DNA of 64,000 bases from Methanoregula sp. SKADARSKE-2 (GCA_030919125.1 CP121470.1:1426001-1490000), one strand, 5' to 3'. Positions 28,801 through 38,349 are shown, counted from the stretch's first letter. The notes: generated by a model from the letters alone, not told the origin. Numbers and translations are program-made.

Positions 28801-29396
28801 AGTTTGGCAAGAGAGTCGGAGAGCTCTCGCCCCTCCTCTTTTGCCAGGGAGAGATCTTCCGAGATACTCACCGCAGTCTCGAACGACGAGAGGAGGAATT
28901 CGAGAAGTTTCCTGCGATCCGCGGTGATGACGTACACCTTGTCGTCGTGCTGGATCTTGAACTGGGTCTTGATAAGTTCGGGAGTCTGGCGCTCAACAGG
29001 GGTCGAGAGCATGCCGGCAACAAAGGAGAGGAGATAGTCCGGCTCGGTTGGGTACGCGATAAAATTGTCCGCATTGGAGTCAAGGATTGCCAGGAGATCA
29101 CCAAGGCCGGTGGTGCGGGTGAGGATGAGGACCGGGATCATCCAGGTACCTTCACCGTCCTTGATCCGCCGGCTCGTGTCGTATGCGACTGCACCAAGAG
29201 AGGTCGCATCGCAGATGAGGAGGTTGGGGTTACCTTCCGGTAAGGCTTCAAAAAGGTCTCCGCTCTCTTCAAACAGGGTGACATGGTAACTGCCCTGCCC
29301 GAGATTTTCCTCGAGCAGGCGGGTTTCTGTTGAACTGCCACTCAAAACGAAGATATCAACGGTACCTTCGTTTCCTTCGGATGGGGGGGTATTCAT
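25896..29396 (-). CDS. giant coiled-coil protein with receiver-like N-terminal domain
   Basis: The product has about 1166 residues. Residues ~10-130 resemble a response-regulator receiver: TVDIFVLSGSSTETRLLEEN, NLLICDATSLGA (Asp at the acceptor position), VLILTRTTGLGDLL. The canonical Lys of the last strand is replaced (FIAYPTEPDYLLSF), so phospho-signalling may be lost. Residues ~160-930 are an almost unbroken Glu/Ala/Arg/Leu heptad coiled coil, followed by an acidic Pro-rich linker (~950-1080) and a small C-terminal helical domain (WFDIFAWARHAESLSPGQRK; RLTPKQEDQIREMITLVQSL). No membrane segment is seen. A minus-strand TATA box (29439-29452) and a GAGAGG site support the ATG at 29396. It is likely a scaffold or length-determining structural protein. 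Confidence 0.82.
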   Translation of the reverse strand: MNTPPSEGNEGTVDIFVLSGSSTETRLLEENLGQGSYHVTLFEESGDLFEALPEGNPNLLICDATSLGAVAYDTSRRIKDGEGTWMIPVLILTRTTGLGDLLAILDSNADNFIAYPTEPDYLLSFVAGMLSTPVERQTPELIKTQFKIQHDDKVYVITADRRKLLEFLLSSFETAVSISEDLSLAKEEGRELSDSLAKLRLTNGEQSRSINALNESYLEKEQAERALGQELSQRKEELEDRDREISGLRNGIEEGRARLAVAEERIATMEVEHDGVVTGHRSRIEALSREVTGLSSELEIKIADLESALRKLEAETTRSSTAEGTIAELVPQKEEAERALISLRQESEKIRSMLASEKDRVISAEEEIDRLRQEKNRAEEDSAREISGLKASAADQDAEIDRLREKVREENSRAMEAEEQHSLLAMEKDAAKSSFRSAAVTLEQELSALKGRQDALEASLEEEELKRRSVEEELELSVAERGKAEEEARVASAELEEIRVSLAAAEEKMRSLDRELGEVKGERDRSEEAFRSALQEIDKIRSELEAAQEKSALAASGLADLAAEKVRYEETIRDLSTRLEGLESSLAGAGEKEQALEAELAVATASRDRSEEGLRDLTGALQEAEAALASGEEARRALEEKLGVSAAEKDRAEASFRETVSSLAEARSALELAGREKAALEGDLAQKRSELERTLSENQSTLQSLKEIRSALDFEKSRGVALERQLVTLIREKEELAHSAGSASDEVRTELSRRTAEMEEARRESQAAWARAHQLEEELAAENRRKEGAAGQIRSLSDELEKLRGSIESERRLWELDEAGLRTRILEQDRLRSELEKTAEHGREREDEQRATIQTFHADLEAAVAEKGSLEQQFEALSRDLAQARTALADEWVDHMTAAERLEEADRWNAELSKIAGMAHPQPLHRKDPEELHMIRDRDLPVTLRPAPLTLGKIDIPPVHAVHEPDIPKPVDEEEEVSRAIPDESGLSPDYEVSTTADLRLEDLFEDEPTPVTGLKAATPAYDEEPDQKEPSAPVGQAPEPANGSGPGETAETGEEEAEYEMPGTESEETGGDRGESSGEISEEQPGETGSHLPASGIPAGGSFNRKDWFDIFAWARHAESLSPGQRKQILRMGRLVQRGRRLTPKQEDQIREMITLVQSLGYRFP

Positions 29397-29438
29397 TACA
29401 GCCTCTCTGGCAGGAAAAAGCATTCGCAAATGGTTAGC

Positions 29439-29452
29439 TTATTTATAAAATC
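29439..29452 (-). promoter_or_regulatory. TATA box of the coiled-coil gene
   Basis: The minus strand reads GATTTTATAAATAA about 45 nt before the ATG at 29396, leaving a short leader with a GAGAGG ribosome site. Confidence 0.45.
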
Positions 29453-29745
29453 ACGCGTACTAAGATAAAACCCTTCCGGTACGCCATCGTCATCAATTCA
29501 TGCTTAATAACCGGATTCGGCAAAAATTTTGGGAGTTCGCACTGGGCCCCCTCTGGGCCGGCGCCTCCATCAGAAAGGGTGGTCTCGGCCTCACTCTTTG
29601 TTGCCAGAAAAAAACCCGCATAAAAAAATCTCTTCCGCGGTATCCAGTTCCAAGAGCTCCGCAGCCTTGGAGGCGCGCCCCGGGATCGGAAACTCCTTTA
29701 CGTTATTTGAGTTCCCTTGGGAAGGCCTCTTCAGGCAAAAAAAGA
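29453..29745. other. intergenic, nothing recognised
   Basis: No open frame with coding character. An A-rich stretch near 29605-29632 could act as a minus-strand T-tract terminator for the lipoprotein gene. Confidence 0.35.
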
Positions 29746-30132
29746 TCAGAGGGTCGTATCAAGCATCGTCTTCTTTGTTCCGTCCGAGAAATACCCGATC
29801 ACAACGACATGGGAGCTTTCGGAATACGAACCGGTAAATGTTGCGCTCGAATTGATCCGGACGGGAGTTGTGGCAAGCCGGGAGCAGAGCGACTGGGTAA
29901 CGGTCTTTTTGTTACTGTCGGTCACGGTGATCTCGAGCACGATGAGGGCCTCGGTCCCCGGCCCACCCAGGTAGTCCACCGTGATATGCGAAGGATCGAA
30001 CTTCACTGCATGCACGGGGCCGGGCGTGGCATTCTCCTGGGTCGTGCAGCCGGCAGAGAGGATCATCAGGGAGAGGGCTCCGATAAGGATGCTGAGACCG
30101 GCAGATCGGAAGAACAGGTTACGGGATATCAT
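29746..30132 (-). CDS. predicted secreted lipoprotein
   Basis: The 128-residue precursor starts with a signal peptide ending in a lipobox (LILSAGC, lipidated Cys near residue 29), followed by a single beta-sandwich-like domain (HITVDYLGGPGTEALIVLEI; TVTDSNKKTVTQSLCSRLAT; GSYSESSHVVVIGYFSDGTK). This small domain, with its repeated edge strands and no enzyme motif, is common among methanogen surface lipoproteins of unknown role. It resembles the protein at 12154 in plan, not in detail. Confidence 0.75.
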   Translation of the reverse strand: MISRNLFFRSAGLSILIGALSLMILSAGCTTQENATPGPVHAVKFDPSHITVDYLGGPGTEALIVLEITVTDSNKKTVTQSLCSRLATTPVRINSSATFTGSYSESSHVVVIGYFSDGTKKTMLDTTL

Positions 30133-30303
30133 GAGGAGCTGTACGGTGCTGTTTTTTTATTAATGAGGATAACGAATAACCCATTATTTTACGATCGTAC
30201 CGGAAAGGGGTGCTTCCCGAGCGTTCGGTTTGCCCCAATTTTACAAAATAGCACCAATGTGAGTGGGTCTATGTATCCGGTTCTTGCATTTTCAGGCCAC
30301 ATT

Positions 30304-31281
30304 TCAGTTTTTTGTCGAGAGCATCCGCTCAAGAACCCCTTGTTTTTTGAGGGTTGCGAGTTGAAACCGGTTAAAGCAGAAGGCCGAGAACAGCATTTTG
30401 GTATGCACCCTGAGAACGGTTGTGACTTTGGTATGAGCAGAATGGAACACATTCTTGATGATGGCATATGGGCGTTCCCCGGGAGATAGGATTCGAGAGA
30501 TTCGAGCGTTTTTGAGAACATCGCGGATACCGATCGGATGCCCACGAACACCCCGTTGCATGGTGGTGTTGAAACCTTTTGTTTTGGTACCGAAATATCC
30601 TCGGTCACGGTAGATCACCTCTCCTTCGTTCGACAGGTCGATTTGCGAATCGTGGGTTGAGGCAGTTGTAACCTCGAGAGCCCGGATCAGTCCGAAGTCA
30701 CAATCCTCTTTGGTATGGAGTTTGTATCCAAAATAAGATTTCTTGCCCTTTATCGCCCATGTTCCATCCCGGCTTCTTCGAGTTTTTGCAGCATCACCCC
30801 GTGGTGTATTCGTTGAAGCATGACCGGGCTCTGAGGTGATGAAAGTCGCATCCTGAATGGTGCCTTTTTTGATTTTCAGACATTGTGCATCGAGTTGTCG
30901 CTGGAGCTCATCCCAGATATCCTTATCCTTTCCGGTCTTTGCCAACCGCTCCCGGAAATACCAGACGGTGGTCTGATCCGGGACCTTGTTAGGATACCCG
31001 AGGAATTTCATAAATGATATGCGATCATTGGCCTGACGCTCAAGTTCGGGATCGGACAGGCTGTACATCGACTGGAGTACCAGCATCTTAACCATGAGAA
31101 CGATATCAATATTCGGTCGACCGCCCTCTTCGGTCTGGTTTCGATACAGACCTCCCACTACCGTCAGAAACCTCTCCCAATTGATTAATGTCGAAAATCC
31201 ATCAAGCCGATCCCCGAGTCGTTTGATACTCTCATACCGCTTCTCGAGCGCAAAATCAACCAGATTTTCCATACTCGTCAT
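30304..31281 (-). CDS. IS5-family transposase (copy A, intact)
   Basis: The 325-residue transposase has the IS5 layout. An N-terminal DUF772-type domain (NIDIVLMVKMLVLQSMYSLS; DRISFMKFLGYPNKVPDQTT) is followed by a DDE catalytic domain with TIQDATFITSEPGH (first Asp), EVIYRDRGYFGTKTKG (second Asp) and a C-terminal IIKNVFHSAHTKVTTVLRVH in place of the usual YxxxR...E helix region. The sequence is open throughout. Two further partial copies lie at 35.8-36.2 kb and 36.2-36.9 kb and differ from it by very few bases in their better parts, so mobility or duplication was recent. Terminal inverted repeats could not be fixed. Confidence 0.88.
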   Translation of the reverse strand: MTSMENLVDFALEKRYESIKRLGDRLDGFSTLINWERFLTVVGGLYRNQTEEGGRPNIDIVLMVKMLVLQSMYSLSDPELERQANDRISFMKFLGYPNKVPDQTTVWYFRERLAKTGKDKDIWDELQRQLDAQCLKIKKGTIQDATFITSEPGHASTNTPRGDAAKTRRSRDGTWAIKGKKSYFGYKLHTKEDCDFGLIRALEVTTASTHDSQIDLSNEGEVIYRDRGYFGTKTKGFNTTMQRGVRGHPIGIRDVLKNARISRILSPGERPYAIIKNVFHSAHTKVTTVLRVHTKMLFSAFCFNRFQLATLKKQGVLERMLSTKN

Positions 31282-31359
31282 TGATCGTACTAAGATAAAG
31301 TACTACCGGTTACAGGGGAATTTTTTTCAGAATTCTCTCTTGATAGTCCAGATCAGTCT
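31282..31359 (-). repeat. IS5 5' flank shared with the 36.9-kb copy
   Basis: The sequence from the transposase start outward (beginning GATCGTACTAAGATAAAGTA) is shared with 36873-36949 and, inverted, with about 35748-35823. After GATCAGTCT the copies diverge: copy A joins directly to CCGGCAAAGAG, whereas the 36.9-kb copy continues into a 237-bp spacer first. This dates the shared unit to include at least 75 bp outside the gene. Confidence 0.6.
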
Positions 31360-31399
31360 CCGGCAAAGAGATTTTTGAGTTCAGGAAAGCGAAAAGGAA

Positions 31400-32523
31400 A
31401 CTCTCCTCCCCTTCTTCCCCCCCGGCCCACCAATCCCAATCAACCACCTGACCCCGGAATCCTTCTAATAACTTCATAGGCCCCAAGCGTCAGCACAAGG
31501 CTCAGCACAACAATCGCCACGTACTGCAAGAAAGGTGCAACCGGCACAGCCACAATATAATATAATAGCGCCACGACCGCCGCCTGGTGGATGATGTACA
31601 CCACGACGACGATGATGAGATACGCGGTGAGCGGCGTGCTCCGGTTGAGATAATGCCGGCCCCATGCCCATGAGGGCGAGGACGCCCATCCAGCCGGTCA
31701 GCGTGTGCAAAATGAGTCCCCAGAAGACCTCCCCGTGGTCGAGAAGGATCCCGCCGATCCCCATATAACCCCGATCGTAAGGGCGATCCATGCGGCGAGC
31801 GAGGGCGGCGACCCGGTATTTCGATCAGTGCCAGGACCGTCTCGGAAGCAAAGATGCAGTACCCGAAGAGGAAGATCGATCGCGCAACGAGCGAGTGAAG
31901 CGCCGCCTTCATTAATTCCGACGAAGTCAAGAAGCCAGACCGGGATGCAGAGAAGGACCAGCCACAGGAGAGTGAATCTGCCGGGATCCGGGTGGAACTC
32001 CAGCACCCGTCCCCCAGGATAACGCCGAGCGCAAGGACCGAGACAACAAAAAGGACGATGATGAACCAGAGGTGGTCGACGCTGAAAAATCCGGTGATCC
32101 CGTTCAGGGCCGGTGATGCCGTGATGGAGATGAAGAAATGCACGAACGCTTCTGCAAAGGATCCGGTATATCCGGTATGGAATCGCAGCGCATAGTACGC
32201 GATGACCGGACAGACGAAGATGATCCCGGCAAGGAACGGAACCAGAAGTCTCCAGAACCCTCTCTTTCAGATACATGGCCGGCGTGCGCTTCCGGGCGAA
32301 ACCCGTGCTCATGCCGGCGATTACAAAGAGGAGCGGCATGATCCACGGCACCGACCGACCGACGGCGATGAGGTGGGCGAAGTCGGATGGCGGATGGCTG
32401 GTCTGATAGGATGCAATAGCCGTACCAACCGGCGCAGAATACGAAGGCGGCATGGGTGGGAAAGAGCACCAGGATGGATATCCACCGCATATCCACCGCA
32501 GGATAGTGGAGGAGCCTGACCAT
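31400..32523 (-). pseudogene. acyltransferase-3 family gene, copy 1, many frameshifts
   Basis: From the ATG at 32523 the reading frame fails within the first 30 codons. Family blocks appear scattered over all three frames (RWISILVLFPTHAAFVFCAG; YCIFASETVLAL; HTLTGWMGVLALMGMG). The intact counterpart is at 37232-38341. The changes are short indels without codon periodicity, so they could be sequence errors rather than decay. Confidence 0.72.
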
Positions 32524-33064
32524 TGACAGGGTACTGGGGAATTCGTTGGCTGAATACGACTACGATCGCCGGCACGATCCCTCTCATCGACCCTGACGAC
32601 GGGCAGTCATCATCTCCGGAAGGCGGGGTCGTGGGTAACCAGCATCGGCGCCCCGGGCAACGGCCCAGCCATCGCGGCTGCGACCATCGATAACCGATAT
32701 CGGAACTACGATATCGGAACGGAACGACTGCTCGACCGAGTCCTGCTCGGGAGTTCGAAACAAAAAACCCCGAACCCACCACCGAGGTTACGGTTACGGC
32801 GATCTCCACACGCACCTCCAAAGAACGCGAGGCTGACCCTGGTGGTTCCCTCCCTCCCCCTGCCGGACTTGTATTTTTTTTTGGTCCTTCCTCTCCTCTG
32901 CAGTTCTTTCTTGGAAAAAGAGATGACGAACTCTCAGGATCTCAATCCCTCCTCTTTTCAGGGCCTCCTCCATGGACTAAGAGGAAGCAGTTCTCCAAGG
33001 AAGACCTTCCCCTGGGGATAGGATTAACCGTATCGTTCGCGAACCGGATTCCGGATTCCGAACC

Positions 33065-33640
33065 ATGGAGAATGGAAGATCACCGTCGGTGCAATGCCGT
33101 ATATGAGCGTTATGCCCACCCTGCTCGTGGGTTCAAAAACGTGGAAGGAAGACCGAATTACATGACCGCTGCATGGGCAACGGTGGCATGCATGGCCCCC
33201 CGATGGTATGCGTTGCGATCAACCACGCCCGGCACACCCTCAAAGGGGATCGTGGAGAACAGAACGTTCTCTCTCAATATCCCCGCAGCAAAAGATGATC
33301 GATCGAGGATCACTCACTGCGGCCTTGTATCCGGAGCAAACGAGGACAAGTCAACCGTATACACAAGCTCGTACGGGAGGGTCGGACTGCTCCCCTTGCA
33401 GAGGAGTGCCCGGTCAACATCGAGTGTATCGAGTGTCTTCATCCATCCGGACTGCGGGAGCCATGTGCTGGTCATCGGCGAAGTAAAAGAGATCCATGTC
33501 AACAAGGCCTGCGTGACGGACGGGAGACCGGATCTGAAAAGATCGATCCGATCGTCTCTGAACAGGAGACCTATTTCCATCTTGGCGGAGGAAGCCGGAA
33601 AAGCGTTCTCGGCTGGCAGGCAGGGGGCAGAAAAAAAAAA
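33065..33640 (+). pseudogene. flavin reductase family gene, copy 1, frameshifted
   Basis: This is the counterpart of the intact gene at 38870. An insertion after the first codons (ATGGAGAATGGAAGATC against ATGGAGAAGATC), an extra AA after GGTTCAA, and several later indels break the frame. Recognisable pieces include NYMTAAWATVACMAP, ENRTFSLNIPAAKD and GEVKEIHVNKACVTDGRPDL. See the finding on the 31-36 kb interval for the possibility that these are assembly errors. Confidence 0.7.
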
Positions 33641-34251
33641 ATCCCGTTCCCGAATCTCCCTATTCTTTCCGTTTGAGGATCCTATCATCCCTCATCCCGG
33701 TAGGGGATCGAGGAGTTGTTTCCGGTCTTCCTTCTTTTTTCAAAAAGGCAATCGTTAAAATGAAGAAGGATCATCCGGATCCGGGTCGAATCGGAACAGA
33801 TCCAAACCAGCATCGATCCCATCCAGCCGGAGGATCCGTCACCGTCGCCAGATCGATAAAATCATCAGAAAAAAGATCGAGGTCCTTTTCGCATCCGCCA
33901 TCCATTCGATTCCTCATCAAGGTCGCCGCATCGGTGGAACCGGGAATTCGATCGACCGTCCGGTGAAAGATCGGGGCTCAGGTCCGCCGGGGCTCCGGTG
34001 GAATCGGGTTTTCATCGGATTTTGGTGTGATCGAACTCCCGATTCGGGACCGGTCCAGTCGTCGTGCCCCGATCGGTTATCGATGGTCGCAGCCGGATGG
34101 CTGGATCCGTTGCCCGGGGCGCCGATGCTGGTTACCCATCGACCCCGCCTTCCGGAGATGATTGAACCCCCGATCAGGACGGGATGGATCTATCGATTCC
34201 GGCGATCGTAGTCGTATTCAGATGACAAAGATCGTCCGGCGACCCGGATCG

Positions 34252-35450
34252 TCAGGAATCCTCAGGCTCCACTTCCGACAACCTTTCGGGGTTTCCATCG
34301 ATCCTCCAATCCTGGGATTGCCCCCATCCCGGCCTTCGCATCCATCCCCGGTGCGCCTTCAAGGGGACCGATCGGCTATTGCATCCTATCAGACCAGCCA
34401 TCCATTCATCCGACTTCGCCCATTTTCATCGCCGTCTCGTCATCGAGGGATCCGTGGATCATGCCGCCCTGCCTCTCCTCTTTGTAATCGCCGGCATGAG
34501 CACGGGTTTCTCGCTCAAGCGCACGCCGGCCATGTATCTGAAAGAGGGGTCATGAGACTTCTGGTTCCGTTCCTTGCCGGGATCATCTTCGTCTGTCCGG
34601 TCATCGCGTATCTATCTCGCTGCGATCCATCCATACCGGATTCCGGATCCTTTCCGGATTGAGTTTTTCGTTCGTGCATTTCTTCATCTCCATCACGGCA
34701 TCACCGGCCCTTTCAACAGGATCACCGGAGATTTCAGCGTCGACCACCTCTGGTTCATCATCGTCCTCTTTGTTGTCTCGGTCCTTGCGCTCGGCGTTAT
34801 CCTGGGGGACGGGTGCTGGAGTTCCACCGGATCCCGGCAGATTCACTCTCCTGTGGCTGGTCCTTCTCTTCTCTGCATCCATCCTGGCTTTTTCATCTGA
34901 CTCGTCGGAATTAATGAAGGCGGCTACTCGCTCGTTGCATACTTCGCGATCTTCCTCTTCGGGTTTTGCATCTTTGCTTCCGAGACGGTCCGGTCCTGGC
35001 ACTGATCGAAGAATACCGGGTCGCCCTCCTCGCCGCATGGATCGCCCTTATGATCAGGGTTATGGGATCGGCGGGATCCCTTCTCGACCACGATGGAGGT
35101 TTCACCAGGGGGGACCATTTTTTGCACACGCTGACCGGCTGGATGGGCGTCCTCGCCCTCATGGGCATGGGCCGCCGGCATTATCTCAACCGGAGCACGC
35201 CGCTCACCGCGTATCTCACAGCATCGTCGTACCCGGTGTACATCATCCACCAGGCTGCGGTCAGTCGGCGCTGGCGTGGCGTTATTATTATTGTGGAGAT
35301 GATTTGGCTGTGCCGGTTGACCTTTCTTGCCAATTACGTGGCGATTGTTGATGAGCTTTGAAACGACGCGGGGGCCTGAATCCATTATTAGGATTCCCGG
35401 GGTCAGGTGGTTGATTGGGATTGGTGGGCCGGTGGGAAGGGAAGGGGATT
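34252..35450 (+). pseudogene. acyltransferase-3 family gene, copy 2, many frameshifts
   Basis: Pieces of the same membrane acyltransferase as at 37232 occur on the opposite strand: PAMYLKE-type region near 34535, VDHLWFIIVLFVVS near 34741, and HTLTGWMGVLALMGMG near 35121-35168 followed by LNRSTPLTAYLTASSYPVYI. They sit in alternating frames because of frequent short insertions. Confidence 0.7.
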
Positions 35451-35834
35451 GAGATTTTTCCTTTCGCTCTTCCCTCGACCTTCAAAAAAAATCTTTGCCG
35501 GTATTTTTTTGTCCGCCAACCTAGTTCTGTTGAAAAAGTGAGCACTCTTTCAAAATACTGAAAGCAATCCCAGAGGATCGCGAGATCGAGGACGGCCGCT
35601 CGCCACCTCATCAGGATCGCCCGTGGAAAGGCGGTCGGCCGGGAGTCTGCAAAGATTTTTTTCCGGGGGATCAACAGGCCTTTTAAAGGCCCCTTTGGGG
35701 AAGAGATCATCTCTTCCTCGTGATCGTGAAAGACTTCTGATCTTCGACTGGACTATCAATCGAGAAATTCTGAAAAATTCCCCTGTAACGGTAGTACGGT
35801 AGTACTTTATCTTAGTACGATCAATGACGAGTAT

Positions 35835-36150
35835 GGAAAATCTGGTTGATTTTTTCCGCTCGAGAAGCGGTATGAGGTATCAAACGACTCGATCTCTCGG
35901 CTTGATGGATTTTCGACATTAATCAATTGGGAGAGGTTTCTGACGGTAGTGGGAGGTCTGTATCGAAACCAGACCGAAGAGGGCGGTCGACCGAATATTG
36001 ATATCGTTCTCATGGTTAAGATGCTGGTACTCCAGTCGATGTACAGCCTGTCCGATCCCGAACTTGAGCGTCAGGCCAATGATCGCATATCATTTATGAA
36101 ATTCCTCGGGTATCCTAACAAGGTCCCGGATCAGACCACCGTCTGGTATT
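35835..36150 (+). pseudogene. IS5-family transposase fragment (copy B, N-terminal third)
   Basis: The reading frame matches residues about 1-108 of copy A, opposite in orientation, with early indels (SMENLVDFFRSRSGM-type garbling) and then an error-free stretch from about 35930: GGLYRNQTEEGGRPNIDIVL through KVPDQTTVWYF. It then joins to non-homologous bases and runs head-on into copy C. It lacks the entire catalytic domain. Confidence 0.75.
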
Positions 36151-36199
36151 TCCTCGAATCTCGATTTTGTTTGAAATCGGAAAGAAATATCCTCGGGAT

Positions 36200-36872
36200 G
36201 AGCGATCACCTCTCCTTCGTTCGACAGGTCGATTTGCGAATCGTGGGTTGAGGCAGTTGTAACCTCGAGAGCCCGGATCAGTCCGAAGTCACAATCCTCT
36301 TTGGTATGGAGTTTGTATCCAAAATAAGATTTCTTGCCCTTTATCGCCCATGTTCCATCCCGGCTTCTTCGAGTTTTTGCAGCATCACCCCGGGGTGTAT
36401 TCGTTGAAGCATGACCGGGCTCTGAGGTGATGAAAGTCGCATCCTGAATGGTGCCTTTTTTGATTTTCAGACATTGTGCATCGAGTTGTCGCTGGAGCTC
36501 ATCCCAGATATCCTTATCCTTTCCGGTCTTTGCCAACCGCTCCCGGAAATACCAGACGGTGGTCTGATCCGGGACCTTGTTAGGATACCCGAGGAATTTC
36601 ATAAATGATATGCGATCATTGGCCTGACGCTCAAGTTCGGGATCGGACAGGCTGTACATCGACTGGAGTACCAGCATCTTAACCATGAGAACGATATCAA
36701 TATTCGGTCGACCGCCCTCTTCGGTCTGGTTTCGATACAGACCTCCCACTACCGTCAGAAACCTCTCCCAATTGATTAATGTCGAAAATCCATCAAGCCG
36801 ATCCCCGAGTCGTTTGATACTCTCATACCGCTTCTCGAGCGCAAAATCAACCAGATTTTCCATACTCGTCAT
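36200..36872 (-). pseudogene. IS5-family transposase fragment (copy C, N-terminal two-thirds)
   Basis: From the ATG at 36872 the sequence follows copy A almost base for base to residue ~224 (SQIDLSNEGEVI). It then departs into AHPEDISFRFQTKSRF and unrelated residues at the palindrome centre. The second catalytic Asp and the C-terminal domain are lost. One clear mismatch was seen in about 670 bp (CCCCGTGGTG against CCCCGGGGTG). Confidence 0.78.
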
Positions 36873-36949
36873 TGATCGTACTAAGATAAAGTACTACCGG
36901 TTACAGGGGGAATTTTTCAGAATTCTCTCTTGATAGTCCAGATCAGTCT

Positions 36950-37186
36950 TTCACGATCACGAGGGTGACCCTCACTCTTCCCCAAAGGGGAAGGCAGCCC
37001 AAGGGGGTAGGCCCCGTTGACCCCGGATAAAAAAATCTTTGCAGACTCCCGGCCGACCGCCTTTCCACGGGGCGATCCCGATGAGGTGGCGAGCGGCCGT
37101 GCTCTCCTCGCGATCCTCTGGGATTGCTTTCAGTATTTTGAAAGAGTGCTCACTTTCAGAACTAGGTTGGCGGACTAAAAATACCG
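36950..37186. other. spacer between IS5 fragment and intact acyltransferase block
   Basis: This 237-bp spacer is repeated in inverted form at about 35470-35755 but is missing between copy A and copy 1. It contains no gene; a GGGTGACCC palindrome lies near 36963. Confidence 0.4.
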
Positions 37187-37231
37187 GCAAAGAGATTTTT
37201 TTTGAGTTCAGGGAAGAGCGAAAGGAAACTC

Positions 37232-38341
37232 TCACTCCCCCTTCTTCCCCACCGGCCCACCAATCCCAATCAACCACCTGACCCCGGGAATCCTTCTAAT
37301 AACTTCATAGGCCCCAAGCGTCAGCACAAGGCTCAGCACAACAATCGCCACGTACTGCAAGAAAGGTGCAACCGGCACAGCCACAATATAATACGCCAGC
37401 GCCACGACCGCAGCCTGGTGGATGATGTACACCGGGTACGACGATGCTGTGAGATACGCGGTGAGCGGCGTGCTCCGGTTGAGATAATGCCGGCCCATGC
37501 CCATGAGGGCGAGGACGCCCATCCAGCCGGTCAGCGTGTGCAAAAATGAGGTCCCCCAGAAGACCTCCCCGTGGTCGAGAAGGATCCCGCCGATCCCCAT
37601 AACCCCGATCGTAAGGGCGATCCATGCGGCGAGGTGGGCGACCCGGTATTCTTCGATCAGTGCCAGGACCGTCTCGGAAGCAAAGATGCAGTACCCGAAG
37701 AGGAAGATCGCGAAGTATGCAACGAGCGAGTAGCCGCCTTCATTAATTCCGACGAAGTCAAGAAGCCAGACCGGGATGCAGAGAAGGACCAGCCACAGGA
37801 GAGTGAATCTGCCGGGATCCGGGTGGAACTCCAGCACCCGTCCCCCCAGGATAACGCCGAGCGCAAGGACCGAGACAACAAAGAGGACGATGATGAACCA
37901 GAGGTGGTCGACGCTGAAATCTCCGGTGATCCCGTTCAGGGCCGGTGATGCCGTGATGGAGATGAAGAAATGCACGAACGCTTCTGCAAAGGATCCGGTA
38001 TATCCGGTATGGAATCGCAGCGCATAGTACGCGATGACCGGACAGACGAAGATGATCCCGGCAAGGAACGGAACCAGAAGTCTCATGACCCTCTCTTTCA
38101 GATACATGGCCGGCGTGCGCTTCCGGAGCGAGAAACCCGTGCTCATGCCGGCGATTACAAAGAGGAGCGGCATGATCCACGGCTCGACCGAGACGGCGAT
38201 GAGGTGGGCGAAGTCGGATGGCTGGTCTGATAGGATGCAATAGCCGTACCAACCGGCGCAGAATACGAAGGCGGCATGGGTGGGAAAGAGCACCAGGATG
38301 GATATCCACCGCAGGTTGTCGAGATAGTGGAGCCTGACCAT
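37232..38341 (-). CDS. acyltransferase-3 family membrane protein
   Basis: The 369-residue protein has about ten membrane helices and the features of the acyltransferase-3 (OafA/NolL-like) family: RWISILVLFPTHAAFVFCAG with the conserved His, a second helix pair with EPWIMPLLFVIAGMSTGFSL, RVMRLLVPFLAGIIFVCPVI, DHLWFIIVLFVVSVLALGVI and a C-terminal SSYPVYIIHQAAVVALAYYI. Such enzymes transfer acyl groups to extracytoplasmic sugars or glycans. It is divergently placed to the flavin reductase gene, with a surface-protein remnant between them. The acceptor cannot be predicted. Confidence 0.87.
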   Translation of the reverse strand: MVRLHYLDNLRWISILVLFPTHAAFVFCAGWYGYCILSDQPSDFAHLIAVSVEPWIMPLLFVIAGMSTGFSLRKRTPAMYLKERVMRLLVPFLAGIIFVCPVIAYYALRFHTGYTGSFAEAFVHFFISITASPALNGITGDFSVDHLWFIIVLFVVSVLALGVILGGRVLEFHPDPGRFTLLWLVLLCIPVWLLDFVGINEGGYSLVAYFAIFLFGYCIFASETVLALIEEYRVAHLAAWIALTIGVMGIGGILLDHGEVFWGTSFLHTLTGWMGVLALMGMGRHYLNRSTPLTAYLTASSYPVYIIHQAAVVALAYYIVAVPVAPFLQYVAIVVLSLVLTLGAYEVIRRIPGVRWLIGIGGPVGKKGE

Positions 38342-38349
38342 TGACAGGG

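Larger units (their letters stand above)
31360..33950 (+). repeat. repeat block, copy 1 (direct, indel-rich)
   Basis: This interval aligns from end to end with 37187-39715 in the same orientation: acyltransferase gene (minus strand), surface-protein remnant, flavin reductase gene (plus strand) and small downstream ORF. It differs mainly by dozens of 1-6-base insertions, deletions and local word duplications, for example TTCAAAAACG against TTCAAACG, and a repeated ATATCCACCGC. Substitution-type divergence is low between indels. Confidence 0.75.
33985..36150 (-). repeat. repeat block, copy 2 (inverted, indel-rich)
   Basis: Read on the minus strand this interval matches about 36200-38610: promoter-side region, acyltransferase gene, the 237-bp spacer (here about 35470-35755) and the 5' part of the IS5 transposase. 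Together with copy 3 it forms a long interrupted palindrome centred near 36.17 kb. Indels are dense from its left end to about 35930 and then stop within the transposase sequence. Confidence 0.72.

Noticed and set aside
26839..29243. Several long Ser-rich or Arg/Leu-rich frames antisense to the coiled-coil gene
   Set aside because: They arise from codon bias of the Glu/Ala/Leu heptads on the opposite strand; composition is non-protein-like and no start signals are present.
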